Below, one piece after another: positions 35,650-43,976 of a DNA stretch of 64,000 bases. The notes under the pieces are model-generated. The model did not search any database. It saw only the letters and a list, made by a program, of their open reading frames with translations, and was not told the origin of the DNA. Each line of letters begins with the position of its first letter. Position 1 is the stretch's first letter. The position numbers and the translations under genes are program-made. This stretch comes from Streptomyces sp. NBC_01275 (GTDB lineage: Bacteria > Actinomycetota > Actinomycetes > Streptomycetales > Streptomycetaceae): contig NZ_JAPEOZ010000001.1 in assembly GCF_026340655.1 (NCBI RefSeq), positions 1,302,001-1,366,000 on the forward strand. Reading direction: 5' to 3'.

Positions 35650-36411
35650 CTAGTCGAGCGGTCCGCCGGCGACGTAGAGCACCTGGCCGGAGACGAAGCC
35701 CGCGGCCTCGTTCGTGAAGAAGGCGATCGCGTTGGCGATGTCGTCGGGCTCGCCGACGCGGGCCACGGGGATCTGGGTGGCGGCGGCGGCCTTGAAGTCG
35801 TCGAAGCCCATGCCGACCCGGGCGGCGGTCGCGGCGGTCATGTCGGTGGCGATGAAGCCGGGGGCGACGGCGTTGGCGGTGATGCCGAACTTCCCGAGCT
35901 CGATGGCGAGGGTCTTGGTGAAGCCCTGCAGACCGGCCTTGGCGGCGGAGTAGTTGGCCTGGCCGCGGTTGCCGAGCGCCGAGGACGACGACAGGTTGAC
36001 GATGCGGCCGAAGCCCGCGTCGACCATGTGCTTCTGGACGGCCTTGGTCATCAGGAACGAGCCGCGCAGATGCACGTTCAGGACCGTGTCCCAGTCGGAG
36101 GCGCTCATCTTGAACAGCAGGTTGTCGCGGAGCACGCCCGCGTTGTTGACGAGGATCGTCGGCGCGCCGAGCTCCTCGACGACGCGCGCGATCGCCGCCT
36201 GGACCTGGGCCTCGTCGGAGACGTCGGCGCCGACCGCGACGGCCTTGCCGCCCGCCGCCGTGATCTTCTCCACGGTGTCCTTGCAGGCGGCCTCGTCGAG
36301 GTCGATCACCGCGACCGCGCGGCCCTCCGCGGCCAGCCGTACGGCGGTGGCGGCTCCGATGCCGCGCGCCGCGCCCGTGACTACTGCGACCCGCTGCTCA
36401 GTGGTGGACAT
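35650..36411 (-). CDS. 3-oxoacyl-ACP reductase (FabG family)
   Basis: 253 residues. 'VTGAARGIGAATAVRLAAEG', 'LVNNAGVLRDNLLFKM', 'IVNLSSSSALGNRGQANYSA' and 'AKAGLQGFTKTLAIELGKFG' give a complete SDR active site (Ser, Tyr, Lys), and 'NNAGVLRDNLLFKM' is typical of true FabG rather than general SDRs. It should reduce 3-oxoacyl-ACP or -CoA with NADPH. The upstream region carries a direct repeat that may be an operator. Confidence 0.9.
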   Translation of the reverse strand: MSTTEQRVAVVTGAARGIGAATAVRLAAEGRAVAVIDLDEAACKDTVEKITAAGGKAVAVGADVSDEAQVQAAIARVVEELGAPTILVNNAGVLRDNLLFKMSASDWDTVLNVHLRGSFLMTKAVQKHMVDAGFGRIVNLSSSSALGNRGQANYSAAKAGLQGFTKTLAIELGKFGITANAVAPGFIATDMTAATAARVGMGFDDFKAAAATQIPVARVGEPDDIANAIAFFTNEAAGFVSGQVLYVAGGPLD

Positions 36412-36443
36412 CCCTGCTTCTCCTCGCCCTTGAGAAAGTACGC

Positions 36444-36467
36444 CCGCTTGGTGAGCGACCGCTTAGT
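36444..36467. promoter_or_regulatory. Direct repeat upstream of the FabG operon
   Basis: CCGCTTGGT (36444-36452) and CCGCTTAGT (36459-36467) repeat with a 15-base period, 33-56 bases before the FabG start. The span also holds AAGCGGTCGCT, a short inverted repeat with the form of some TetR sites. Regulation by a TetR-type protein is inferred. Confidence 0.4.
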
Positions 36468-36536
36468 ACCTTCGCCAGACGTGACGCTAGAAGCCCTGGC
36501 ACGCGGTGTCAACGGCACATGAGGCGGTGTGATTCA

Positions 36537-36953
36537 TTACCTCACCAGCAGGCCGAGCAACCGCTCCGCCTCGGCCTCCGGATCGAGGGTGAGCCCAGTG
36601 TGCACCGGCCCCGGCTGGACGACGGTGGAGCGGGGCGCGATCAGCCAGCGGAAACGCCGTCCGGCGTCGTCGCGCGCCGCCTGCCCGGCCGCCTCGCCGC
36701 CCGCGCACACGCCCTCGACCGCCCGCAGCGCGGCTCTGATCCCGGCCACGTCGGCCGCCGGGTCGAGGGCGAGCAGCCTGGCCTCGTCGAGATGGGTGCG
36801 GGCGCCGACATAGGACTGCGCGCGGCAGTAGACGAGCACTCCCGCGTTGACGCACTCGCCGCGCTCGATGCGGGGTACGACGCGCAGCAGGGCGTACTCG
36901 AAGACGTCCCGTTCGTTCGCCTCGCTCGGCCGGATGATGTGGCGGTCGCTCAC
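36537..36953 (-). CDS. DUF3037 protein
   Basis: 138 residues from GTG 36953, overlapping the stop of the HipA-like gene (GTGA). The family signature 'FEYALLRVVPRIERGECVNA' and 'GVLVYCRAQSYVGAR' is clear. DUF3037 proteins are routinely encoded right after HipA-like kinases and are suspected partners, but the activity is unknown. Translational coupling here supports joint function. Confidence 0.85.
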   Translation of the reverse strand: MSDRHIIRPSEANERDVFEYALLRVVPRIERGECVNAGVLVYCRAQSYVGARTHLDEARLLALDPAADVAGIRAALRAVEGVCAGGEAAGQAARDDAGRRFRWLIAPRSTVVQPGPVHTGLTLDPEAEAERLLGLLVR

Positions 36954-37738
36954 TGGTCCCCCTCGATGCGGTCGTGGATGACGGCGGCGCGGGCGAGCAG
37001 AGGGGCCGCGTAGGCCCGTCGGAGCGCGTCCGGGTCGTCGAAGCCGGGTTCGTCGGCCAGCCAGGCGTCGGGGATCTCTGCGGTGACCTCGGCGAGCAGC
37101 TCGGCGGTGACCAGCGGGGCCAGCTGCGCCGCGGCGGTCGCGACGTCCGGCCCGAAGGACGCGAGGGCGTGGTCGCGGGCGTCGTAGGGGCGGGCCGCGG
37201 AGGTCTCGGCGGTGGGCCAGTTGTGCTGCCAGATCATGGTGGCGCCGTGGTCGATGAGCCACAGGTCGCCGCGGTGCATCAGCAGGTTGGGGTTGCGCCA
37301 GGACCGGTCGACGTTGTTCACCAGCGCGTCGAACCAGACGATCCGGCCGGCCTCCTCGGCGCTCACCGGGAAGGCGAGCGGGTCGAAGCCGAGGGCGCCG
37401 GAGAGGAAGTCCATGCCGAGATTGGCGCCGCCGCTGGCCTTCAGCAGGTCCTGCACCTGCTGCTCGGGTTCACCGAGACCCAGCACCGGGTCGAGCTCGA
37501 CGGTCACCAGGCGGGGCACTCTGAAGCCCAGTCGGCGGGCGAGTTCGCCGCAGACGACCTCCGCGACGAGCGTCTTGCGGCCCTGGCCCGCGCCGGTGAA
37601 CTTCATGACGTAGGTCCCGAAGTCGTCGGCCTCGACGAGCCCCGGCAGCGAGCCGCCCTCCCGCAGGGGCGTGATGTAGCGGGTGGCGGTGACCTCTTCC
37701 AGCATCGCGGTGCGCCCCTTGCTCCTGACCTCCGGCAT
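36950..37738 (-). CDS. HipA-like kinase (HipA_2 family)
   Basis: 262 residues from ATG 37738. The kinase core is 'FGTYVMKFTGAGQGRKTLVA' (nucleotide-binding Lys), 'IVWFDALVNNVDRSWRNPNL' (catalytic D with following N) and 'DLWLIDHGATMIW' (metal-binding D, DHG in place of DFG). HipA_2 proteins resemble the HipA toxin and PI3/4-like kinases but lack a HipB-type antitoxin neighbour. It is coupled to DUF3037 and lies 122 bases after the STAND NTPase on the same strand. Confidence 0.85.
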   Translation of the reverse strand: MPEVRSKGRTAMLEEVTATRYITPLREGGSLPGLVEADDFGTYVMKFTGAGQGRKTLVAEVVCGELARRLGFRVPRLVTVELDPVLGLGEPEQQVQDLLKASGGANLGMDFLSGALGFDPLAFPVSAEEAGRIVWFDALVNNVDRSWRNPNLLMHRGDLWLIDHGATMIWQHNWPTAETSAARPYDARDHALASFGPDVATAAAQLAPLVTAELLAEVTAEIPDAWLADEPGFDDPDALRRAYAAPLLARAAVIHDRIEGDQ

Positions 37739-37860
37739 GAAGTGAGCATAGTAACCGAGCGTGACAGCCCCCGCTCCAGCGCCCGAGCCGCCGCGCGGAC
37801 CGCGGCAGGGTGCCGTGTCGGCGCAGGGATCAGGCCCCGTGACCAGCTCGACATGCCCCC

Positions 37861-40800
37861 TCAGTAAAGGGGCTGATACTCCAACAGCCGCTGCCAGCCG
37901 CCCGTGTTGCCCTGCGCCCGGCCGTGCAGCCAGTTGCTCCCCCGGAGGCTTTCGCGGAGTTTGTCGGGGGTGTCCGCATCCACGAAGACGGCGTCGAGCC
38001 ACTGCGGTTTGGGATGGAGCTGGGCTGCGGCCGACACCACCGGAGTGCAGAAAGCCGGCTCGCACATCATGCTGCGCACCCAGCGTTCCTGCTGCGCAGG
38101 CGTGAGCTGCAAGCAGAGCCTGCCCAGAAAGGGGGCCCAGGGCCGTGAGATGTCGCGCTTCCACTTGACGTCCTCGGGCTGGATCCTGTGCAGCGCCCTG
38201 ACAGTGCTCGCTGTCAGTTCCGCCGCCGCCGACGGGTCCGTGAGAAGGAGTCGTTCCATGGCGAAGCCGACGGGCTCGACGATCTGGCTGATCCGCCCGC
38301 AGTCCTGCGGGGACGACACGTCGTAACCAGCCTCCTCGGCCAGGGAGATCACGGTCGCGACCAGCTCGTCCGGTCGGTCCAGGTGACCGAGGTGCGCGTG
38401 GGCCATGGCGAGCAGGGCCCGCGCCGCGGCTTCGTGGTTGATGATCTGCTCGGTGGCCCGTCGGCGGGGTAGGAGGCGTGCTTCTCGGCCCTTCAGGATG
38501 AGCGGGTCGAGGATCTCCCGCAGGGCGGGCGGAGCGTCCGCGTCCCAGGTGCGCCTGGGGATGGTCAGTTCGACGAGTTCGAGAATGGCGTTGCGAAGGT
38601 CCTGGGCCGAGGCGTCGGTCCAGGCGTCGAGGATTTCCTCCACCGTCGGGAGGGTGTCGACCTCCAGTTCCAGGAGAACCTTCCACAGCATGAACCCGTG
38701 CTGCCGCATGTGCGGCTTCCTGTGCGAGACCAGATCCTTCCGGTAGTCCACGAGTTGCTGCCGGTAGGGTTGAAATGCCGTCAGAGGGCTGTCGTCAGGG
38801 CTTTGCGACAAGCCTTTCAGGGTCCGATGGAGCACTTCCGGGGCTGCCGCGTTCTTGGCATAGGCGATCAGATACTCGATCACCTCCGGCTGGTCGGAGA
38901 GCGTGTACTGCATGGCCCCCAGGATGCTCGTGGTCGCCGCCTGCCCGGACTTGTCCCGTTGCAGTCGCCGTTGGGTGTCCCGGTCGGCGACGAAGGTCTC
39001 CAAGGCCTCGACTGCTTCCGGCCGGCCGGCGAGGGCCGCCGGGACCGTGAACACGCACAGTCCGAAGCTGTTCAGCCACGGCGAGCTCGCCATGTCGTCG
39101 AGGTCGTTGCGGGTGGTGGGCAACAGGCTGAGCAGAACATCGGGAACGGGCTTCGCTTCCTGGAGGGCTTTGCGCCAGAGCCAGGCGGCGTCCTTGCCGC
39201 CGTCGGGAGAGTTCTCCGCGCGGGGCAGGGAGAGGAGAGCTTCCTTGCAGCGACGCCGCGCTTCGACGGTGAGCGGGTGTTCGGCGGCGGACGGGGGAGC
39301 GACCGTGGACGGGTCTCCTCTCAGGTCGCGCTGGAAACCGGAGGACCGGCCGATCAGCGACTCCGCGAGGACCGCGTAGCAGACGGCGAGTTGGTGCGAG
39401 GGGTCGCGCGTGGACATGACGGTGTCGAGGAGTTCCGCAGGATCGACCGGAAGACCGTTGACGACGGCGACGGTGTGCATTCTCAGCGTCGCACGGCACA
39501 CCAGCACGCCCGAGAGCGAGGGCGGTTCGGCCTGTCCGCCGGATCCGCCGGAGTCGTCCTGCCGAGCGGGCGGCAGGCCGAGGACCGAGCGGATCTCCGC
39601 CGGCGACTCTTCCGCCCGGGGCCGGCTCAGGACGAACAGCCGGCACAGAGCGCGCTCGAACGCAATGCTCTCCTTCCGGTCAGGGTGGAGACCGCCGAGC
39701 TTGGGCAGAAGGTCCTTGAGGGTCTTCCGGATGAGCCGGGGGCTGAGATTCCAGGTCGCCATCTGGATCAGAAGCTCCGTCGGCAGGCTGAGCTGCCCTG
39801 TCGTCAGCGCCTTCTCCCAGAAGTACAGGGCATGTTCCAGCGTCCCGTCGGGGTCTGCTGCGGCGACCGCGCTCAACAGACGAAGTGGAAGCTTGTCATT
39901 GTGATGCCATTCGCTCGGCTCCAGGGATTTGAGCCACTCGAAGCATCTGCGCTTCCGGAGGAAGTCCTCGACGGCAACGGGGTCATGGGTGGCAAGACGG
40001 ACGAGCGCCTCAAGGACGTTCTTCTTGATCCTGGTGCTGCTCTGCTCCATCTCCCACAGAAGGGCCAGGTCCGCCAGCGGCCGGCCGAGGTCCGGGTGGG
40101 TGACCGAGGGAAGGAGAAGGAGGAACCGGTCGATCACCGACGCGTTCGCGCCCTTCAACGCGGCCGGCGCATGCTCGCGCACCAACGGCCCGGGGTGTTT
40201 GAGCTTCGCGTAGACGCGCAGGGCCAGTCCGAGGAGGGCGGAGTCCGTGGATTCGAGCCACGAGGCCAGCGCCGCGTCGGCCCTCTCCACGGTGTACGAC
40301 GCCTCACCCGTGTACGACGCCTCACCCGTGGACGACGCCCCACCCGTCTCCGAGATCCGGCCGGCCATGAGCAGGGTTTCGCTGGCGACTTCACCGAAGT
40401 AGAGGTCTCCGGGGTTGCGTGCCACCCGTTCCATCAGCGCGTCGACAGCCGACCCTCCGCAGGCCAGTACGCCTCGGGCTGCGGCGTGTTCGAAGAAGGT
40501 CTGGTGGAAGAACCACAGGTAGCCGGTGAGTTCGCGGATGGAGAGCACCCCGCGCGAGCGAAGCGCCTCCACGGCCGCGTGCACGTCCTCCCACACCACG
40601 CCGTCCGGACCTGTCACTCGGGCCAGCTGCTGCCGGACACCGGTCTCCAAGTCGGAACGCCTGGTGTCGAGCTGACCGGAGGCGAAGATGATGCGCGCGG
40701 CGGCTCGCGTATGCGCAGACAGGTCGACCGAGCCATGTGTCGCCGAGGAGTTCCAGGCCCGCCGGTCGCTCACGATGCGGTGCGTCCAGAACATGTCGTA

Positions 40801-42084
40801 GAGGTAGGGGGTGTCCACGTCCTCCTCCGGCACGTCGGGGGCATACAGATCGAAGAGCAGCCGCAGGGCGAAGGGATTGGCGCACACCTCTCGCAGGGCC
40901 CTACCGCGAGAGGCTGCGTGGGTGACCTTGCCGACGACCGTCTCCACCCGTGGAGCGTCGGGCAGGCCGTCGTAGTAGCCGCGGGCGTAGCTCTTGACCG
41001 CTTCGGGCCACTCCTCGGCGTTGTAGGCGGAGAGCGTCCTCTGCTTGATCGTCACCTCCGCCGCCTTCGCGGCGGCCGTCAGGCGCTGAGCCTCCACCGG
41101 TCGACACGTCAGCAGCGTGGGCAGCCGCAGACGAGCGGCCGCCCGTACTGCGTCGAGTACGAAGGCGATGGCGTCCTCGCTGTGCATGAGCAGGTCGACG
41201 GTGTCGATCAGGAGGGCGAAGGGCCGCCCGATGCCAGCACACTGCTCGAAGGCGGCCATGGCCGACGCGGGAGACAGAGCGGCCTTGCCCTGGCCGACGG
41301 GCCCCTCCTGTCCGGCACGTAGGCCCAGGAGCACCGCGCTGGCCCGGATGAACAGGGGATGGCGTTCCCGGGCCAGGAGCTGGCGGTGCATGCTCCACAA
41401 CAGGCTGGTCTTGCCGAAGCCCGCCTCCCCCACCAGGACGGTGCACCCCTCCGACTCAAGGCCCGACAGGATGTCCCTCTCCACGCTCCGCTCCACATAC
41501 AACCCGTCGGACAGGCGCAACTCCCGCCCCAAGGGGTGCAGGCCCACGACGTCGGCATCGGATGCCGAAGCCCGCGAACTCTTCCAGAGGGCCTCCAACT
41601 CCGGCGGCAGAGCGGCAAGAGCTGCCGGATCCCCGGCCAGCAGGGCCCGGCTGACCACCCGGCTGGTCTTCGTCCGAGACCTGTACGCCGACCGGTCGCG
41701 CTCCAGGGCGTCGGACACGGCCTTCTCGTCGAAGCCCGCGCACCGGCAGCCGATGACCTCACGCAGAAGGCGGAGCTTGTGCGGATCGGGGTACCTGCCC
41801 TCCTCCGCGCGCCAGGCGGACAAGGCCGAGCGGCTCAACTGAGGGACAGGGCTGCCGGACCGGTCGACGATCTGGGTGAGCGTCCAGCCCGCATGCGTGT
41901 CATCGGGAGGGCTCTTCCCCTTCGGCAGGAGGTGTTCCCTCACCCGCTGCCAGGACACCTTGCCCGGGTCGCCCGAAACGTCCGCACCTTCGTCGGTGGT
42001 CAGCTTCCTCGTCTCCTCCCGCGCCGTGCGGGAATCCCGCCCGCACCCTGTCCCGACGCCCTGTTTCCCGCGCCCGCGCCCCAT
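37861..42084 (-). CDS. Large STAND/NACHT-type NTPase with HTH-like N-terminus and helical repeat C-terminus
   Basis: 1407 residues from ATG 42084, weakly supported by GGCGGG just upstream. Residues ~45-150 form an HTH-like helical domain ('WTLTQIVDRSGSPVPQLSRS', 'ALSAWRAEEGRYPDPHKLRL'). The NTPase follows: Walker A 'LVGEAGFGKTSLLW' (~218-230), Walker B-like 'FALLIDTVDLLM' (~289-300) and 'LPTLLTCRP' (~321-329), which matches the NACHT T-[SC]-R-P sensor. The remaining ~900 residues look like HEAT/TPR-like helices. This is the layout of NLR-like STAND ATPases that oligomerise on sensing a trigger; several bacterial ones are antiphage. No separate effector domain is recognised. An 18-bp repeat (about 40292-40345) encodes 'TGEASY' copies. 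Function is inferred. Confidence 0.8.
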   Translation of the reverse strand: MGRGRGKQGVGTGCGRDSRTAREETRKLTTDEGADVSGDPGKVSWQRVREHLLPKGKSPPDDTHAGWTLTQIVDRSGSPVPQLSRSALSAWRAEEGRYPDPHKLRLLREVIGCRCAGFDEKAVSDALERDRSAYRSRTKTSRVVSRALLAGDPAALAALPPELEALWKSSRASASDADVVGLHPLGRELRLSDGLYVERSVERDILSGLESEGCTVLVGEAGFGKTSLLWSMHRQLLARERHPLFIRASAVLLGLRAGQEGPVGQGKAALSPASAMAAFEQCAGIGRPFALLIDTVDLLMHSEDAIAFVLDAVRAAARLRLPTLLTCRPVEAQRLTAAAKAAEVTIKQRTLSAYNAEEWPEAVKSYARGYYDGLPDAPRVETVVGKVTHAASRGRALREVCANPFALRLLFDLYAPDVPEEDVDTPYLYDMFWTHRIVSDRRAWNSSATHGSVDLSAHTRAAARIIFASGQLDTRRSDLETGVRQQLARVTGPDGVVWEDVHAAVEALRSRGVLSIRELTGYLWFFHQTFFEHAAARGVLACGGSAVDALMERVARNPGDLYFGEVASETLLMAGRISETGGASSTGEASYTGEASYTVERADAALASWLESTDSALLGLALRVYAKLKHPGPLVREHAPAALKGANASVIDRFLLLLPSVTHPDLGRPLADLALLWEMEQSSTRIKKNVLEALVRLATHDPVAVEDFLRKRRCFEWLKSLEPSEWHHNDKLPLRLLSAVAAADPDGTLEHALYFWEKALTTGQLSLPTELLIQMATWNLSPRLIRKTLKDLLPKLGGLHPDRKESIAFERALCRLFVLSRPRAEESPAEIRSVLGLPPARQDDSGGSGGQAEPPSLSGVLVCRATLRMHTVAVVNGLPVDPAELLDTVMSTRDPSHQLAVCYAVLAESLIGRSSGFQRDLRGDPSTVAPPSAAEHPLTVEARRRCKEALLSLPRAENSPDGGKDAAWLWRKALQEAKPVPDVLLSLLPTTRNDLDDMASSPWLNSFGLCVFTVPAALAGRPEAVEALETFVADRDTQRRLQRDKSGQAATTSILGAMQYTLSDQPEVIEYLIAYAKNAAAPEVLHRTLKGLSQSPDDSPLTAFQPYRQQLVDYRKDLVSHRKPHMRQHGFMLWKVLLELEVDTLPTVEEILDAWTDASAQDLRNAILELVELTIPRRTWDADAPPALREILDPLILKGREARLLPRRRATEQIINHEAAARALLAMAHAHLGHLDRPDELVATVISLAEEAGYDVSSPQDCGRISQIVEPVGFAMERLLLTDPSAAAELTASTVRALHRIQPEDVKWKRDISRPWAPFLGRLCLQLTPAQQERWVRSMMCEPAFCTPVVSAAAQLHPKPQWLDAVFVDADTPDKLRESLRGSNWLHGRAQGNTGGWQRLLEYQPLY

Positions 42085-42189
42085 GATCCCGCCGCGTGGC
42101 AGTGCTCTTGGCGGGAGGATTCCCGGTACTGCCAAACCTACTGACGAGGGCGCGAACGCCGCGCCGGAATCACTCGGATGGAGGCCGCG

Positions 42190-42288
42190 ATGGCCTGGGT
42201 TTGGCTGCAGCACGCCTGGCTGATCTACTCGATCGGCGAGTTGGCCGTCAGGAGCGTCATGTGGTGGCGACGGCGGAATCAGAGCTGA
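42190..42288 (+). CDS. 32-residue Trp-rich hydrophobic/cationic peptide, divergent from the STAND gene
   Basis: ATG 42190 has GGAGG five bases upstream and ends at TGA 42288. The peptide opens MAWVWLQHAWLIYSIGELAV, has five Trp in 32 residues, and ends with WWRRRNQS, giving a single amphipathic or membrane helix with a cationic tail. An in-frame ATG at 42178 lacks the same spacing. A 26-bp hairpin begins 27 bases after its stop. Nothing like it is recognised; small toxin-like or signalling peptides have this form. It may also be chance. Confidence 0.45.
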   Translation: MAWVWLQHAWLIYSIGELAVRSVMWWRRRNQS

Positions 42289-42314
42289 TCGTCGATCTGC
42301 CCTCGGCGTCAGAG

Positions 42315-42373
42315 GGAACCACGCGTGTTGGCCCGTCAGCGCAGGTTGCTGGCGGGCCAACACGCGTGGTTCC
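42315..42373 (+). terminator. 26-bp-arm hairpin downstream of the small ORF
   Basis: Bases 42315-42340 pair with 42348-42373, one G-U-type mismatch in 26, around a 7-base loop (GCAGGTT). It stands directly after the small ORF and away from any other plus-strand gene end, so it probably terminates a short plus-strand transcript; no U-tract is present. Confidence 0.8.
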
Positions 42374-42581
42374 TTGAGCATCGCCCCAGGTTGCCGGGGC
42401 CGACCAGGGCCGACCGGCCGCGCGGTCGACAGCTTCACGACAGCTCTGGCTTACGCCGACCCGACCTCGAACCGGTCAAGATCTCGACACTGTCCGGACT
42501 TGGCGGGGGCGCTGAACGAGCGGCGCTCACGGCCCGTACCTCTCGGCAGATCCACCCACCCCCCTGGAAGGGAAACCCAGC

Positions 42582-43097
42582 ATGACCAGCGCATCGATCC
42601 CGTCCGCGTCGAATCCCGCCCGCCGTGCCGTCATGGCGGCCGCCGGAGCCGCGGGGCTCACCGTCGCGCTGACCGCGTGCGGAGGGTCCGACGACTCGTC
42701 GAGTTCGTCGTCCTCGTCCGGCTCCACGGGCACCACCGGTTCCACCGGCTCGACGGCCACCGAGTCCGCGAGCACCGGCGGCACGGGCGGCGGGGACAAC
42801 GCGGCGGCCGGCGCCGCGCTCGCCGCGGTCGCCGACATCCCCGAGGGCGGCGGCAAGATCTTCGAGTCCGAGAAGGTGGTCGTCACCCAGCCGACGGCGG
42901 GCGAGTACAAGGCGTTCTCGGCCGTCTGCACCCACATGGGCTGCGCGGTGAAGAGCATCGCCGACGGGGTGATCAACTGCCCCTGTCACAACAGCAACTT
43001 CTCGATCACGGACGGCAGCGTGAAGAGCGGCCCCGCGACGACGGCGCTGCCCGAGGTGAAGATCACCGTCAGCGGCGACTCCATCACGCTGGCCTGA
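42582..43097 (+). CDS. Rieske [2Fe-2S] protein with Tat-like signal
   Basis: 171 residues. The N-terminus 'NPARRAVMAAAGAAGLTVAL' looks like a twin-Arg signal ending in a possible lipobox 'LTACGG' (Cys33). A Ser/Thr/Gly-rich linker (~36-75) leads to the Rieske domain: Cys116-x-His118 in 'CTHMGC' and Cys133-x2-His136 in 'CPCHNS' bind the cluster, and Cys121/Cys135 can form the disulfide. It should be an extracytoplasmic electron carrier; no partner oxidase is adjacent. Confidence 0.92.
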   Translation: MTSASIPSASNPARRAVMAAAGAAGLTVALTACGGSDDSSSSSSSSGSTGTTGSTGSTATESASTGGTGGGDNAAAGAALAAVADIPEGGGKIFESEKVVVTQPTAGEYKAFSAVCTHMGCAVKSIADGVINCPCHNSNFSITDGSVKSGPATTALPEVKITVSGDSITLA

Positions 43098-43842
43098 CGC
43101 CTTCGCCCGGCCGCTGAGGACTCGTCGGCCGAGGACCCGACGGCTCAGGACTCGACGGCTCAAGACCCGACCGCTGAACACCCGACGGCTCAGGACTCGA
43201 CGGCTGGAGGCTCGACCGTTGGAAACACGCCAGCACCTCGTCCGTGGTCGCGACCGTGGCGACCAATGCGAGGGTGTGGCGGATCATCGCGGGGGTGTAG
43301 TCGGCAGGCACCCCCGCGATGGCGTCCGTCGGCACGACGGCCGTGTAGCCGCGGTTGACGGCGTCGAAGACGGTGTTGGGGATCGCCACGTTGGCCGAGA
43401 CTCCGGCGACGACCAGCGTGCGGCAGCCCAGGTTGCGCAGCAGGGCGTCGACCTCCGTGCCCTGGATCGGCGACAGTCCGTGCAGCCGGGTGACGACGAG
43501 GTCCTCGTCGGCGACCTCGATCGGGGGCGCCACGCGGACCGCGGCGCTGCCGGTGAGCTGCTGGACGGGAAGGCGTTCGGCGGCGCGGAACAGCCGGGCG
43601 TTGCGGTTCGCGCCCCGGCCGTCGGGGCGGCGTTCGGCGACGGCGTGGAGCACCTGGATCCCGCTCCGGTGCGCGGCGGCCACCAGTCGGGCCACCTGGG
43701 CGAGGGCCCCCGACTCACGTGCTTCCAGGGCGAGTTGGGGCAACGCGGCGTCGGGTCCGACCACGCCCCGCTGGCACTCCACCGTGATCAGGACGGTGCT
43801 CGCGGGGTCGAGGAGGTCGCTGAGCTCTTCGGACGACGGCAC
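43084..43842 (-). CDS. Isochorismatase-fold hydrolase with atypical active site
   Basis: 252 residues from GTG 43842, chosen because GGAGGAG lies a few bases upstream; ATG 43887 or 43890 would add ~15 residues. The fold is shown by 'STVLITVECQRGVVGPDAAL', 'GLSPIQGTEVDALLRNLGC' and 'LVVAGVSANVAIPNTVFDAV'. The usual catalytic Asp is Glu, and the catalytic Cys position reads Ala ('SANVAI'), so a cysteine-hydrolase mechanism is unlikely. The last ~40 residues are Pro/Ser repeats from a 15-bp DNA repeat. It overlaps the Rieske 3' end by 14 bases. Confidence 0.75.
   Translation of the reverse strand: MPSSEELSDLLDPASTVLITVECQRGVVGPDAALPQLALEARESGALAQVARLVAAAHRSGIQVLHAVAERRPDGRGANRNARLFRAAERLPVQQLTGSAAVRVAPPIEVADEDLVVTRLHGLSPIQGTEVDALLRNLGCRTLVVAGVSANVAIPNTVFDAVNRGYTAVVPTDAIAGVPADYTPAMIRHTLALVATVATTDEVLACFQRSSLQPSSPEPSGVQRSGLEPSSPEPSGPRPTSPQRPGEGVRPA
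43104..43215. repeat. 15-bp tandem repeat inside the isochorismatase 3' end
   Basis: GACGGCTCAGGACTC and variants recur about seven times, keeping the reading frame and encoding the P-S-G/E-P-S tail of the isochorismatase-fold protein. The array looks like a slippage expansion that extended the C-terminus. Confidence 0.75.
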
Positions 43843-43896
43843 GACTCCTCCTGAGGAGACATTGCGCGGAGCGGGAAGAAGACTCATCATCCCTTT

Positions 43897-43911
43897 CTGA
43901 CACAGTGTCAG
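43897..43911. promoter_or_regulatory. Palindromic operator CTGACACAGTGTCAG
   Basis: A perfect 7-1-7 palindrome lies between the divergent isochorismatase-fold and PNPOx genes. Its form (TGACAC-N-GTGTCA) is typical of TetR-family sites. No TetR gene is adjacent, so the regulator is unknown. Confidence 0.55.
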
Positions 43912-43976
43912 GTCTGGGCGGACAGAAGCACAGCGGTACGACGACATCAGCGAAGAACGACGACAAGGGGGGCCGG

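Noticed and set aside
38698..41322. 874-codon open frame on the plus strand
   Set aside because: Shadow of the STAND NTPase, which has clear motifs in the other strand.
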